Shown in pieces: positions 1 through 12,136 of a stretch of 64,000 nucleotides of DNA. The translations under genes and the position numbers were made by a program. Origin of the DNA: Arachnopeziza araneosa (lineage: Eukaryota; Ascomycota; Leotiomycetes; Helotiales; Arachnopezizaceae); contig QYAI01000005.1 in assembly GCA_003988855.1 (NCBI GenBank), positions 558,001 through 622,000 on the forward strand. Reading direction: 5' to 3'. The notes beneath the pieces were generated by a model. It ran no database searches and had not been told where the DNA came from. It saw nothing but the letters and a program-made list of their open reading frames with translations. Within the stretch, counting starts at the first letter, position 1. Each line of letters opens with the position of its first letter.

Positions 1-459
1 AAGTCAAATGTGGCTGGCTTCGCAGTGGTTTACGGTATTTTCTTGTCTCTCGGGGAAGTTGGACCAGGAGACAATATCGGCCTCGTAGCATCAAAAACTT
101 GTGCCACAGGTGTTCGTGGTCAATATTACGCAATTGCTGCTGCAACAGGAAAAATCGGAGCTTTTGTTGGAACCTATATTTTCCCTTACATTATCAAGGC
201 AGGAGGTAACGATAATACATCGGCCCAGTATCCTTTCTACGTCAGCAGTGCCCTCTGTGTGTTAAGTGCTTTCTTAGCATTTTTCTGTCTGCCCCATATT
301 GGTCAGGACACCATTACAACAGAAGACATCAAATTCAGAGAGTACTTGGAAAGCAAAGGGTGGGATGTGAGGCAGTTGGGCTTATTGAGGGGAGAGAGTG
401 TGGAGAGCGCTGAGAGGGCTCAAGCAGCAGTCTTCGACAAGAAACAGGATGGCCTGTGA
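1..459 (+). CDS. MFS permease, GIT1-like (C-terminal part only)
   Basis: This is the 3' end of a gene that begins before the window; the frame is open from the left edge and stops at 459. The visible ~150 residues resemble the last transmembrane segments and cytosolic tail of major-facilitator permeases of the GIT1/phosphate-symporter group. They include a Gly-rich helix (GEVGPGDNIG), a second helix ending TYIFPYIIKAGG, and a final hydrophobic helix (LCVLSAFLAFF) followed by a charged tail containing TEDIKFREYLES. In that family, proteins import glycerophosphoinositol or related glycerophosphodiesters and phosphate across the plasma membrane. The family call is from recognition; the exact substrate cannot be decided from a C-terminal fragment. 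Confidence 0.75.
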   Translation, partial: KSNVAGFAVVYGIFLSLGEVGPGDNIGLVASKTCATGVRGQYYAIAAATGKIGAFVGTYIFPYIIKAGGNDNTSAQYPFYVSSALCVLSAFLAFFCLPHIGQDTITTEDIKFREYLESKGWDVRQLGLLRGESVESAERAQAAVFDKKQDGL

Positions 460-1196
460 TGATTTTTTGGGGGGAAATGTTTTGCTACACCGAGAAATTT
501 GCTGAAATAGTCATAGTCATGATATTCCTAGCTTTGAGACTTTTTTGAACTTAGTCTTCTCTTGTGAAGTGAACTTGGATGTCAAGAAACAGAAGTATGA
601 GAATGACTGTCTTACAAAACTTCCTCTATTACCTTATCTGCATATTAGCGTGAATAAAATATTCATTCCAATAAAATCATAAAAAGTAATTTTTTGAGTA
701 TCCACAATCTGATCTCTCGGCCTTGATTTCACCTCTTTCTTCCCAAGTTGTCCTCACTGCATCATACCTGCCTTCTTCAACACTAAACAAATATTGACCA
801 ACACCCGTCTACACCACTCATCCTCTTTCGAACATAGAAAAAAAAAGGTTGATCAACCTATTCGAAAGAATCAGACTGGCGAAGAGGTACGATTCAGCGC
901 ATGCGTGATTGTCGACCTCGAGCGTGGTGACGTTGTCACGTTTTCTTCATGCAACTTACCCATACAGGACAGCCAAGTCTTGCAACACGAAGGAGTTATC
1001 TATCTTCAACTATCCCCTCTAGGACCAGTCGATTATCAATCATTTTAATTAAAGGTGCTTGACGCATTTGGTTGTCAAGACCTCACCTTTCTTCTAGTTT
1101 TCAGATAGGTACGCCCGACATTCCCTACACGATTGGAACTTGAGTTTCTCATTTCAGGATTAAAGGAGAGTTACTAGAATGAACTAGCCCGCAACT
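460..1196. other. intergenic: permease 3' flank and KAR5 promoter
   Basis: No gene is supported here. The first ~250 bases are AT-rich 3' flank with AATAAA-like stretches near 655-680. An 84-codon ORF at 794-1048 has no recognisable family and is left out. A 13-bp inverted repeat, GTGAC-GTT-GTCAC, lies at about 927-939, roughly 260 bases before the KAR5 start, and contains a TGACGT core. Confidence 0.6.
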
Positions 1197-3071
1197 ATGA
1201 ACCTCTATCACACATTCACTTTATTCGCAATATCGGAGTTGGTCTCCGGCTGGGGTTGGGGAAGCAGTGCGTTGGAGCTGGAGATTCCTCTCCATGATGG
1301 TGAGATTGTATGATTTTGTTTTGTATCCAGCTAACAAAGGTGAAGGGCTGCTTATACCCCCGGCTTCTGTCCCAGCTGAAGACCACTTACTCAAACTTGT
1401 CAAAACCCTAGCATCACCGCGCGAGCCAGAAGTCTACACGAAAGCCAGCAAGGAGCTCTCCTTACTAAAGGAAAAACCCATATGCAATCGAGTTGCGGCC
1501 CGTCTCTTTATAGATGGCTGCAAAAGTATGGATAAAATCAACGAGGAGAATTATCAGCAACACCGCGCTCAGATGCAACTTGATCAAGTCGATAGTTTTG
1601 CGGTCGCCCTAACGATGTGTGATTTGGAGAGAGCCGATCTGAACATCCCGCTGGAGTGTGGTCCTTTCAGGAGCAAGGCACTCTATGGATTTTTGGAAGG
1701 AAAGGCGAAAATCCATTATGCCAAGGCGCTGATTGATGAGTGTGTATCAGCGCTGGGGAGGGACGTAAATCCATGGACTACTTTCACAAGTCACAAAGAT
1801 TCAGCTCTACTGTTCTGCAGAGCTGCCAGAGTTGATTTTAGCAAAGGTCTGTGACATTTCTAGATACCTAATAATGTGCTGACACTTTCCCTAGATGAAT
1901 CAATTGAACTTCATCAAAAACTTGTGGATGTGCTTGACATGTTTACTCGCGACTTGGAAACTGATCTTCATAGCTTCAAGGAGAAAATCAAAGCTGGAGC
2001 AGAATCTGTTGACCTTGCATTTGACAAAGTCGTTCGCGAGGCCGATGATATGCAGTTTAAACTACAGAAAGACTTTGAAAATGTGTCCCAAGACATCAAG
2101 GTTGGTCTTCTTACTTTAGGTTCAGAAATAGTTCTAACAGAACGTTAGAATGCAGGTTCCAACATGCAATCAATAGTAACCGAAGGAGCAAAAGCCCAGC
2201 AGATATTGGAAGTTTTATCGCAAACTATCATCAGTGGCCATGCAGAGATGGCTGCAAACCAGAGGAATGAACTAGATTTAACTACACAAAGTTTGGCCAA
2301 TGGTTTGCAGATGATGCATGAAAGACTTGCAGACTCTGAGAAAATGACACAAGTAATGGGTGCGTTCATAGTAAGCTGATTCAGTTCGTTGTTGAGAATA
2401 GAGTCTGACGGAAGCGAGGTTTCGATTCAGCAATCACTACTTGAGATTGCTGAACGTCAAAACATGGCCGAAGAGGTACGTCCCCTTATAATGTGAAGCA
2501 CAGAAGGATAACGTGCATTAGAAAGCGGCGGCGCTCTTCTCGCGCCTGCTCAATGCATCTGAACTTCTACAAGGCCATCATCAGGAACTCCAACGGGCAA
2601 GCTCCGTGGCTTCGGAGCTTCGTGAAGAATTAGAGGAAGCAAGATCTGTAGCTGGATCATTTGCTGAAGTATTGAATTCAGGAGGCCAGATGTGGGACTG
2701 GATCGTTCGCATTACGATACCTCTACTTTCACTCGTTCTGGGAAACTATGGACTTCCTCCAAGCCTTACTCGAAACGCGGCGCTACTCATTGGCGGTGAG
2801 CTCCTTTTTTTATCTACTATGCTGGAGATCATCTAACATCGAAACAGGGTTTGGGGTTGCGGAACTCGTAGTTGAATTTGGATTGCACTACGAAGGAAGT
2901 TCTCTTCGTGACTTCTTACACAGCGACTATCATGGTCCGTCGTCCTTAACACAACAAGTTGCCTCATCGCTGGCGAAGGCAGCCTCTGAAACATCATCCA
3001 CGATCTCCATCGAGTGGGATTTGCCGACCACTCATCCCGAAATGGTGCGAGATCTCGAATCAATCACTTAA
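1197..3071 (+). CDS. KAR5: nuclear fusion protein KAR5/Tht1 family
   Basis: Seven exons join in phase: 1197-1299, 1340-1846, 1895-2100, 2149-2359, 2402-2475, 2522-2795 and 2848-3071, giving 532 aa. The N-terminus (MNLYHTFTLFAISELVSG) looks like a signal peptide. It is followed by the cysteine-bearing domain typical of KAR5/Tht1 (cysteines in KPICNR, DGCKSM, LTMCDL, LECGPF and DECVSA), a long helical region, and C-terminal hydrophobic segments around WIVRITIPLLSLVLG and ALLIGGFGVAELVV. The family acts at the nuclear envelope/ER during karyogamy, in fusion of the outer nuclear membranes. The first intron is only 40 nt; an alternative acceptor at 1330 is also in frame and would add three residues. 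The family is poorly conserved, so the call rests on cysteine pattern, topology and length. Confidence 0.8.
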
Positions 3072-4020
3072 AGGAGCAACACCTAGAGTTTGAACTTGCA
3101 TTTTACTCGAACAAATATGTCTGAAATGTGTACTCGCTGGTAGCGGGACACATACGCAACAATAATCAAGTATTGCTATTACAAAGGAAGAGGTTGCTTG
3201 TTACGATTTTTAGCATATTCGCTCACATCCAGCGTCTTGCAATCGCAATTGATCTAATCTGTCTCGAAATAGAGGGGAAACAGGGAGGAAAGATTGAACA
3301 TATTTTAGCTTAAGGATACGCTCATTTGAAATAGCTCGGGAACTAAAGGAAAAAGCCATCGAGGGCGCTGCTGAACGGAATTAACGATACCCAGAATTTG
3401 CTAAAGGACTTAATAAAGAGTGGAATGAAAGGAGGCCCAAGCTCACTTGAGATTAAATACTATGTGATTTGTTGGTTGTGATTTGAAAATACCACACGAT
3501 TGCATGATATCATTATCTGGTAAACAGTGAGTCTCTCATCATCTAAGATGCATTACTCCTTCACAATTCGCAATCACTACTCCTTCTTGACCACCGATCA
3601 TAATAATAATAATAACAATGTTGATACCAATATTTATTCTTAGTCTTATGTATTTCGATGTTCTGTATTGCTGTACCACCCATTCATACCCCCCCATTCA
3701 TCGTTTCAAACAACCACCAGCCAGCCAGCCCAGCAGGCTGAAAAACCATCCAAGCACGAATAAAACTGCAGTACAGGAGCCATACAGATGACTCATATCA
3801 AGGGATCACAACCATCCTACTTTTCCCAATCCGAGACGGAGCAGGAGAAAACGAAATAAAGAAGTAAAACAAAAGGCGGAATGGGTATAGGCTAGGCAGC
3901 AACAGTCGGGTATCGTACGTATTGTTCGTTGTATGCCGATTGATTTGGAACGAAAGGAAGAGTGTGATGAATCAAACAAATTGATGGGTGAATTACAAGT
4001 CTTGATGTTGGGAGAAAGGG
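3072..4020. other. intergenic between convergent genes
   Basis: This is the shared 3' region between KAR5 (+) and the coiled-coil gene (-). It holds a short (AAT)n microsatellite near 3600-3617 and a CCAGC-rich patch near 3715-3735. A 61-codon ORF at 3128-3313 has no recognisable features. A TGACTCA near 3789 is a Gcn4-type word, but it sits downstream of both genes, so I give it no role. Confidence 0.6.
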
Positions 4021-7000
4021 TTAAGTTACTGGATGGGTAGACGAAGTCGGGGAGCTGGAGACGTCGGTTATGGATTTGAGAGACCTGGAGGTGGTGAGTT
4101 AGTGAGTTAGATTAAGTTTGGATGGGTGGGAGGAGAGGAGAAACACCTTAAATTATCCTGCTTCAAATCCTCATTCATAACTTCCAATTGCTTTGCTGTA
4201 ACCCTAACTTTCGCTAACTGCAATCGTAAAAAATAAGTTGTTAGTCTTCGTTGTCTCGAATTGGGAATTCAAGAAGAGGTTGAGGGAGTCGAGAAGGAGA
4301 TTGATAAGAGATTCTCAAAATGAGAAGCAAACAAGATGAGAAGAAAAAGCAGAAAGAGAGGGTGGTCGGACCGATGCCAACGCGGCGGATGAACTATCTT
4401 GCTCACCTTCCGCCGATTCTTCTTCAGACGCTTCAGGGGCAGCATCTTCTGCTGTAGCCCATTTACTGTCTGCTAAGCCACCATTTTTCTTAGGCGCTGG
4501 GCTTTTTGGGGAGGAAAGGGAAATATTTTTGGCCTATACATCAATTATTATTGTGAATAGAGGTCGAGAAGGGTAAAATACCTTAATTTCGGCAATTTCA
4601 GCATCCTTCACTTTGAGGTGTGCCTCAGCTTCCCTCAGTCTTGCTTCAACGTCCGCAGTCTGCTTGTGTGCATCAGCAATAATCTCCTTCATAGACTCGT
4701 CCAAGGCCTTGTAATCATTGGTAGCTGTCTCCTTTTGGCTTGCAAGCTCGGTCTCCGCATGTTCAAGCGCTTTTTTTGTCGATAGGTGTTCCTCAGTTGC
4801 TTTGGCCGATTCCTGCTGAGAGGTCATTAGAGAGGCTTGGTGCTCGTCTTTGAGAGCTTGTAGCTCTTTGCGCAGAGCATCGGCCTCGGATGTATCTGGC
4901 TTCTTGTTCAATACAGCATCAAGATCGGCTTGTGCTGTGGTCTTGGCTAAGTTTTCCTGGGCAAGGTCTTGCTTGAGGGCCTCGAGCTCGGTCTGCGCTT
5001 TGCCTAATGATTCTTTGGTCTTGCTGATTTCGGTTTGTAATTTAGCTTCCGTGGCCTATAGATGTCAATTTCATTTTCTCCAAAAGTCATTCTTACATAC
5101 CTTGAATTTTTCAGCACTCGTGGTTGCCGCCACGTGACTATCAGTGTGCTGCTGCTTCAAAGCTGCAATGGCCTCCTTATGAGTTGAGAGAAGATGGTCA
5201 ATTTCAGATTTGTGCGTGGAATCACTGGCAGTGATTGCTCTATCATGTGCTTCGTCAAGGTTCTTTGCGTGAGTAGTCTTCAAATCCTCAAGAGCTTTCT
5301 TGTGAGCGACTTCCTTAGCTTGAATATCCGCCACTGCCGCGGCGTGATCTTCTCCCAATCTAGCAAATTTCTTCGCGTGTGCCTCATCATGCGTTTTAGT
5401 GAGATGTTCATGATCTTCTTTCAATTTTGCAAGCTCCTTAGCATGGGTTTTGGTGACGTGTTCATGTTCTTGCTTCAACTTTTTGAACTCTTCAGCATGG
5501 GTTTCTTTTGCATGGGCATGAGCCTTGGAGAGATCTTCATGTTTAAGTTTCAATTCCTCATACTCTTCCCGAATACCAGAATTGCCCTGTAAAGCATCAA
5601 TTTCTTTTTCGTAATCCGAAGAGACGGTCTGCAACTCTTTCTGGTGCTTTCCATGAAGAAGGGTCGTTTCTTTTTGGTGCTTGTCGTGAAGAAGCGTAAT
5701 CTCTGCCTTCTTATCTTCCAAACCCTTAGCCGTTTCTTCAAGCTCGGCCTTGATTCTAGCATGCAGCTCGTCTTTGCTTCTCCCTTCAGCATCGAAAGTG
5801 TCCATCATCTTCTGAAGAGATAAAACCTCATGCTTGGCTGTTGATAACTCATGCTGTGCAATTGAGATTTCTTGAGCATCCGCAGAAACCTTAGTTTCTA
5901 ATGATTGAACCTTCTTTGTAATAGCAGCTAACTCGCTCTCAGATTTAGCTAGTTTCTTTTCAAGTGATTCGCTCCTTGTTTTCAATTCTTTGCTTTCCTC
6001 GGCCGACTTTGCTATTGTTTCTGAGCTAACTGCTGCCTTGGTCTGGAGACTTGTGAGCTCTGCTTCTAACTTTGAGACTATCTCTGCGGAATTTTTCTGC
6101 TGATGCTCGAGTGTTTCCTTATGGCTAGCTTCAAGGGCGGTTTGGGCGGCCACGGCTTCCACGAACTTGCCTTGGAGTTCTTTAGAAGTACTCTCATGCT
6201 TCTGCACAAGCTCGGATATTTGCTTTTCGTGAACAGCAGCGGCTTCAGTATTTCCCTTCGCGAGTTCGCTGGCATGGGTTGCTTTCAATGATGTCAGAGT
6301 AGCCTCGTGCTCATCATTTAGAGATTTTTCCAAAGTGCTGAGAGTTGCTTCTTGTTCAACTTTCAAAGCCGCTAATCTCTCAGTATCCTGCAATATCTGA
6401 GACTTGAGGGAAGCAATTTCGGCTTCCTTCTCTCCAGTCGCTGCAGTAGCCTGAGATTGCGCTTCTACAGCACTCGCTAGTTTAGTATTAAGATCCGAAA
6501 GGGCAGTGTCATGCTCGTCTTGAAGCTTTCGGAGAGCAATTGTCGTTTTGTCCTCAGCAGATCGATTTGCCTCTTCCACTGCCTCTCTCATTTTCTCCAC
6601 CATATTTATTTCAGCTGCGTGCTTTGCTGCTTCTTCCTCAGCCAATTTAGCTTCCATATACTCAACATTAGTCTTATGTTTTGCTTTCATCTTCTCAATC
6701 ATCTCATGGTGTGCTGTCTTAATGTTCTCCTCCGCTTCCGCGACTCTGAGACTTTCCTCCTTCATCGCCTTTCCCAGCTCGAGTAGCTTCTCCTGCGAAG
6801 AGGTAATCTCCCTTTGAAGCTCTGTAACTCGAGTCTCGCTATCTTCCAGCTTAGCCTTCAGTTCATCAACCTCTTTCGAAGGCGCTGCTGCTGAACCAGC
6901 AACCTTGCTTGATGCCTTTACAGAGCTTGGTGAGCCAGTGATTGATGAAAGGCGCTTCTTTGCATCTGCGACTGGGCCAGAAGGAGCCGGCTTTGACACT

Positions 7001-7662
7001 GGTGCAGATCGACTGGCACTTATGCTACCTGTTGCAGTGCTTCTGGCAGTGGTACCTGGAGCGGCACTTGGAGCGGCACTTGGAGCGGCGGCTTTAGTCA
7101 CAGGCTTTGGACTCGAAGAACTGACGGAAGTCGTAGGCTTTCGAATAGTAGTGGAAGAAGCTAGAGCTCCTCGCTTTTCTGCCAGCGTCTCTGTCTTAGC
7201 AGGAGCATGATGGGCGGGTGCAAGCGATGTTCTCTTAGCTGCAGATGCCAGAGGCTTCTTCTTTTCATCCCCTGAGCCTCCAATGGACTGAGCAGATTTA
7301 TGTCCGGAGCTGGCTGACGTTGGTCCTGTTGCGTTACTTGCTGGCTTTCGAATAGTAGAGGCAATTGGCGCACGGGTGGGTGGTTTTGATAAGCCGCCAG
7401 TAGTAGTTCGAGTCGCAGACGAAGCTGTAGGTTTGGTAGCTGAGGATGTAGATGTAGTTGACAGACGTTTTGGCACAAGGCCGCGCTTCGGGGGGACAGT
7501 CTCCTTCTTCACTCCATTCGTTTCTTCCTTAGGAGCCTCCTTATCTGTCTCAGTTTCAACCTCTGATGCCACTCCTGTTGTATCATTTTCGGATAGAATA
7601 TCAGAGGGCGCTTCCTCTTGATGGGGAACTTCCTGGGCTTCGACGTCCGCCATTATGTCCAC
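4021..7662 (-). CDS. large coiled-coil protein (M-protein-repeat type), function unknown
   Basis: Five exons join in phase (7662-5101, 5055-4582, 4533-4407, 4213-4147, 4084-4021) and give 1097 aa from the first ATG; a second in-frame ATG three codons later is an equally good start. Residues ~1-50 are acidic. Residues ~55-270 are a Ser/Thr/Pro/Ala-rich basic stretch with repeated 'IRKP' words and a short SAAP duplication. From ~275 to ~1010 the protein is almost continuous heptad-like coiled coil. Near genomic 5340-5500 there are near-repeats of about 18-20 residues built on 'THAKEL/KLKEDHEHLTK'. The short tail is Ser/Thr-rich. I recognise the type that automated pipelines label 'M protein repeat protein', but no enzymatic domain. 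A cytoskeletal, spindle-pole or septum scaffold is possible only by analogy. Confidence 0.8.
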
Positions 7663-8497
7663 TAGAGGATATGAAGGTTTTTGAAAGTAGCCTGAAGAAG
7701 TAGAAAAAGTGTCAGTTTCTGCCTCCCGCTCAATGGTATGAAACTAGCTTCTGCAGTCCCACAAAGAGATCGAAAAGATGCGATTTAGAGCACCAACCAG
7801 ATGCTGCGACACGTCACGGTTGATCAATGGTTATCTTCACCGTGAGACAGGCGTCTGCAGCTTTCTCATCGACCGAATTCGTGCAGCACACTTGCATATG
7901 AGGGGCAGAAGACTTACAACGTGCTCTGCAAGTTATACACCGCCCAGTTATTCTTCTCCGATGTGCAACGCTCTGGTTGGATACGCGATAACTTCAACGG
8001 TGAATCGCGTAACTCGGAACGGCCAGAGGGAGGTTGCAACGAGAGCTGGGATGATTAATTGTGATGTCTCAAAATTGGATGTGATATGCCGAATGGTATA
8101 TCAGATCCGTGATATCAAATCCAACCCTAATCAAGAAAATATGGAAGGAGAAGCAACCGTTTTGTCGCCCAAGAAAGAATAATAATTTCGAGGCACTTGA
8201 ACCTTCAGAGCTAAAAGGGGTCTAGCACCCAGGGAATATCCGTCCAGGGTCAAGCGCTAACATTAATATCGGCAGCTGGTTGATCTGAACGAACCTCTGC
8301 TACCCCAAAGGTTTATGCACAGATGCTGCGGAAGATTATTGTTCGCTTCCAAAGTTCACCTCTACTTGGTACCAAGATACCGTCCATGCTGGGATTGTTC
8401 CTTCATGATCGGAGGACAGTTGATGCCAAAAAAAATCACGTGATGCTATACGACCGCTCTGCCCTTCCTTTGCCAGACCTTTCAATTGATACTCAAA
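7663..8497. other. divergent intergenic region
   Basis: This is the shared upstream region of the coiled-coil gene (-) and the reductase gene (+). A 134-codon ORF at 7778-8182 (+) matches nothing I recognise and is rich in Arg and Cys, so I do not call it. The clearest signal is the E-box palindrome at 8435-8444, listed separately. Confidence 0.55.
8435..8444. promoter_or_regulatory. ATCACGTGAT palindrome (E-box) before reductase gene
   Basis: A perfect 10-bp palindrome with a CACGTG core lies 54 bases upstream of the reductase start codon, the usual distance for a fungal core-promoter element. CACGTG is bound by bHLH factors such as Cbf1, Pho4 or SREBP relatives. The motif is read directly; the binding factor is inference. 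Confidence 0.5.
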
Positions 8498-9619
8498 ATG
8501 CATCTCCCTGCCACCCGAGCATGCCATCTGGGTAAAATCGCTTCAAAGTCTCTTGGAAGCCGATGCTTCCGCCATCTTCACATACAGCATGACTCTCCGC
8601 CAACTCAAGGGCTCCTTAGCGGAAGAAACGCCCTTATAACAGGCGCTTCAAGAGGCATCGGAGCAGCTATTGCAAGCCGTTTTGCGAAAGAGGGAGCCAG
8701 GTGCATTCTGGTCGGAAGGAATGTGGAGTTGCTGCGGCAGGTTCAAGGATCTCTCAAGAAAAATGAGATCGAACACAAAATTCTTCCAGGGGATGTTGGG
8801 GATGCCGCATTTTGGAAAGAAGTGAAGGAAGAAGTTAGTTCAATTCTTAGTTCCCCAAACAATAGTACCAGAATTCTCTGGCAGTTTGATGCTTGAGTAA
8901 AAAATTTACGTGGCCTGTTTAGAAACATATCGATATCCTCGTAAATGCAGCGGGAATTACTCATTATTCCCCCTTGTTCGTCACAAATGAGAGGCTGGTC
9001 GATGAAGTTGTGCAGACCAATCTGATGGGGACGATCTTAGGATGTCGGACTGTGGGAAAGAAAATGATCAAAAGTGGCGGTTAGCTTTCCCCGTCTCTAT
9101 TTCATTAGTTAATATTGATAATTATCATAGGATCAATCATCAATGTGGCTTCACTACTTGGCTTAAAGGGAGGAAAAGGAAGTTCCGCTTATGCCGCAAG
9201 CAAAGCAGGCGTCATTGGTAAGCCCAAAACGTTATGCACTTTCTCCATGCGTGCTCATTGTCTGTAGGATTAACAAGAGCACTGGCAGCAGAGCTTGGTG
9301 AGAGAAATATCCGAGTAAATGTAATCGTGCCAGGCTACATTGAAACAGACATGACCAGAGGTACGTTGTATTCTACAAACTACACTCGAACAATCCTCCA
9401 TCTAGATACTGCCCACCCATCTTCCTCTTTGCGCCGATTTATTCTAACTTACAAGGTATAGCCATGACGCCTGAAGCACGCCAAATAGCCCTAAACTCCA
9501 TTCCCATGAGACGTTTTGGGCAAGCTTCAGATATTACCGATGCCGCCATTTTTTTGGCTACAAACAAATATGCAAATAACTGTGTGCTAAATCTTGATGG
9601 AGGGTTAAGCGCGACGTGA
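8498..9619 (+). CDS. mitochondrial 3-oxoacyl-[ACP] reductase-like SDR
   Basis: Five exons (8498-8833, 8923-9079, 9131-9217, 9268-9360, 9462-9619) join in phase to 276 aa. After a basic, Ser/Arg-rich N-terminus that resembles a mitochondrial presequence comes a complete classical short-chain dehydrogenase. It has the cofactor loop TGASRGIG, NAAG after strand four, catalytic Ser in NVASLLG, and catalytic Tyr-Lys in YAASK. The NVIVPGYIETDMT segment and a C-terminal LNLDGG are also typical of FabG. Best match by memory is FabG/OAR1, which reduces 3-oxoacyl-ACP with NADPH in mitochondrial fatty acid synthesis, the route to octanoate for lipoate. Other SDR substrates cannot be excluded. The stop lies only 68 bases from the UBA2 stop on the other strand. 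Confidence 0.85.
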
Positions 9620-9687
9620 TGCTATGGAAGCTCGGTGAAGTTGCACTGATATTTCTTCCTTATATCACATTGAATGGTATTGGAAGA

Positions 9688-12136
9688 TCAATCATCATCA
9701 ATAATGATTGCACCATTCGAGAGCGTAGGAGCACCATCGAGATCGATGGCACCACTGGTGTCGATTTTAGTCCTCTTCGCGGAAGGCTCATCTGCAGTTG
9801 GGTCACGAGATCGCTTAGCACCATTAGAACCATTTTGTACTGCTGAGCCATTGATCGCTGCAGGATCATGACCATTCGTTTGGGATTTAGTTATTGATGG
9901 TCTTCGTGGGATCCCGGGCGATGGCGGAGCTTCACCATTCGCCTTTGCAGGGAAATCCAAGCTTTTGATAGGGTCTCCATCAGAGACGGTGCTTATGATT
10001 ATTAGTTGGCCGTCGTACAGGAATGGAAATGAACATACGTTTCCCGCACGTTCAAAACAAGATTGACTCGCGGATGATCATCATCTTCATCTACCACAGT
10101 AAGGAAGCTATCATCCTTGATGCCTTCAAGAAGTTAGAGCGTAATCAAGAAAGAATTGGAAGTAATCGTACCCAGTTCACTCAGCTTCTTGTCCAGATTT
10201 TCAGTTTCTTCTACATCGTAAAGTAAACCGTCGCCGTGATTGACAGTAATCTCTTCTCCATATCCCAGGCCAAGTCGTAGAAAATTCTCGACTAGGTCAT
10301 TCAGAGTTGCTCTTGACATATCAACAAGAACTCGAGAATGAGCGACGCTACAGACTGCGCATTCGGGATTTGGACCTTGAATCTTATCCGATGCCAATAG
10401 ACGCTCGCTAGCAAATGGGGAGAGGAATACCTGTTTTGATTAACATTTATTACTTTTGTCAAATGTCGTACCTACTTCTCTTGTACCTAAAAAGTCGCCG
10501 CGAAGAATCTTGAAGGATTGTAGGACGCAAAGGCCAGCAACGATAGCGTTGGTGGTTGCTATTGCTGGGATAATATTTCCTGCCATTTGTTTAACATCGA
10601 ATCTCGACTTTGTCTCAATTCCAAAAATAATGGAACGTAGGTTTGAAGAAGCTGTGACGAAATCCAAAGTATCCTCATCATCTTTATCAAAAGTGATGAC
10701 AGGCTCTGCGGAGCTCTCCATCATGCTGGACTTCATCTCAGCCATTCTTTTACTCAAGCGATCCAGACTGTATTTGTCAGCCTCTTCGTTGCAATACAGC
10801 TGCGACGAGTTTTACCTGTCTCGGAAAACAATAAGATTCTCCGCCACAGACCACGCTCTTTGATCATCTTTAAGAATCAAACTTGTTGCAGCTTCTGCCA
10901 ATTTGGCTTCTTGCGAGATTGAGTCATAGTCCAGGGGTTCCGGAGCCCGACGATTCAGCCACATCTCCTCCATTGATCGTAAACGTAAGACATCTTTCTT
11001 GTACACTTTATCAAAAAGAAGTTGAGGAAACTCGTCTGTGCCAAGCGCTTCCTTTATTTTCTTCAAAGCCTGTGCTTCCAAACGTAGCTTCTCAATTTCT
11101 TTGGCTGGTAAAATATTTAGCAGGAGGTTGAATTAGGAAAGGCATCAAACGAACCATTTTCACTATCCTCTGAATGATCTAGCTCAGGAGTCTCTTCCTC
11201 GCTCGCTCCAAAAACCTCGCTTTCAGCTTGTCAGCATAGCCTTATTGTCCAAGAATGTTGGACTTACTTCAAAAGATAACTCTTACCCCAGACGATACAA
11301 TGGATCGGCTGGCTCGGTGTACTCCTGATTGTGCATATCGGAAAGCTTTTAGGCGTCTCTTTTGGCGTACAGTCATAGCATGCTGTCAAGCCTTTCTTGA
11401 TAACCTGGACCTGACCATTGAAGCCGGTGGTTCCACTTTCAATGAGAGGAACATCAGCTGCGATGCACATCTTGTTGACATGTCTCCGAGCGTCCAGATT
11501 GTCAAGAGCGTTGAAGACGATATTGAAGCTCTTAAACCAATCCACGTTGAACTGAGCATCTTTGATGTTTGCGTGGTGAGCTTCCAACTTGACTTTTGGA
11601 TTGAACTTGTGTGCAGCATCCTTCGCCACCTACACCGCATTTATCAGTCGTAAATCTCTATATCTACCAATGCATAACTAACCAATGCCTTAGATTTCTT
11701 GATGTGCTCGTGCCTGAAGAGAAATTGTCGATTCAAATTACTAAGGTCTATCGTATCAAGGTCTACAATATGAATTTCGCCAAAGCCAGCAAGAACGAGG
11801 TTCTTGAGAAGTTCGCATCCGATTCCACCAGCGCCAACCATTAAGGTTCGTGACTATCCAAAAATGTTAGCTGGGTACGATCTTCACAAGGCGTGCAGTA
11901 AGAAGGAGCATAAGACGAGACTCGAAGCATTGGCAGAATCATAATGTCTGATATAATAATCTGTCAACAGCTTTGTAATCGTAGTCCACGCACATAAACC
12001 ACTACAGACCCGTTGTCGTCCTACATAGGCAGCGACAGGCGTCGGATGGTGAGCTTCTTACCTCATTGACCATAGTATTTAATGGTACTCCAAGAGATTG
12101 GGTATTGAATTTGTCGCGCTTCGTAGTCGCCGCCAT
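9688..12136 (-). CDS. UBA2: SUMO-activating enzyme subunit 2 (UBA2)
   Basis: This multi-exon gene starts at 12136 (MAATTKRDK) with a first exon of 75 nt and an unusually long first intron (11854-12061). The order of parts is the ATP-binding adenylation motif VGAGGIGCELLKNL; DLDTIDLSNLNRQFLFR; CxxC zinc ligands in ACYDC; and the catalytic-Cys segment PICTIRSTPSQPIHCIVW, in which the first Cys forms the SUMO thioester. A second CxxC in NPECAVCS follows, then a ubiquitin-like domain near VEETENLDKKLSEL, and a Ser/Lys-rich tail with a KRSRD-type nuclear signal ending in acidic IIIDDD. UBA2 works with AOS1 to activate SUMO and pass it to UBC9. All expected motifs are present, and exons follow the family order without apparent gaps. 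Confidence 0.95.

Noticed and set aside
794..1048. 84-codon ORF before KAR5
   Set aside because: No family, and it lies in the presumed KAR5 promoter.
3787..3795. TGACTCA word
   Set aside because: Gcn4-like, but lies 3' of two convergent genes, so no promoter role is expected.
7778..8182. 134-codon plus-strand ORF in the divergent promoter
   Set aside because: Arg/Cys-rich composition without any domain; likely chance.
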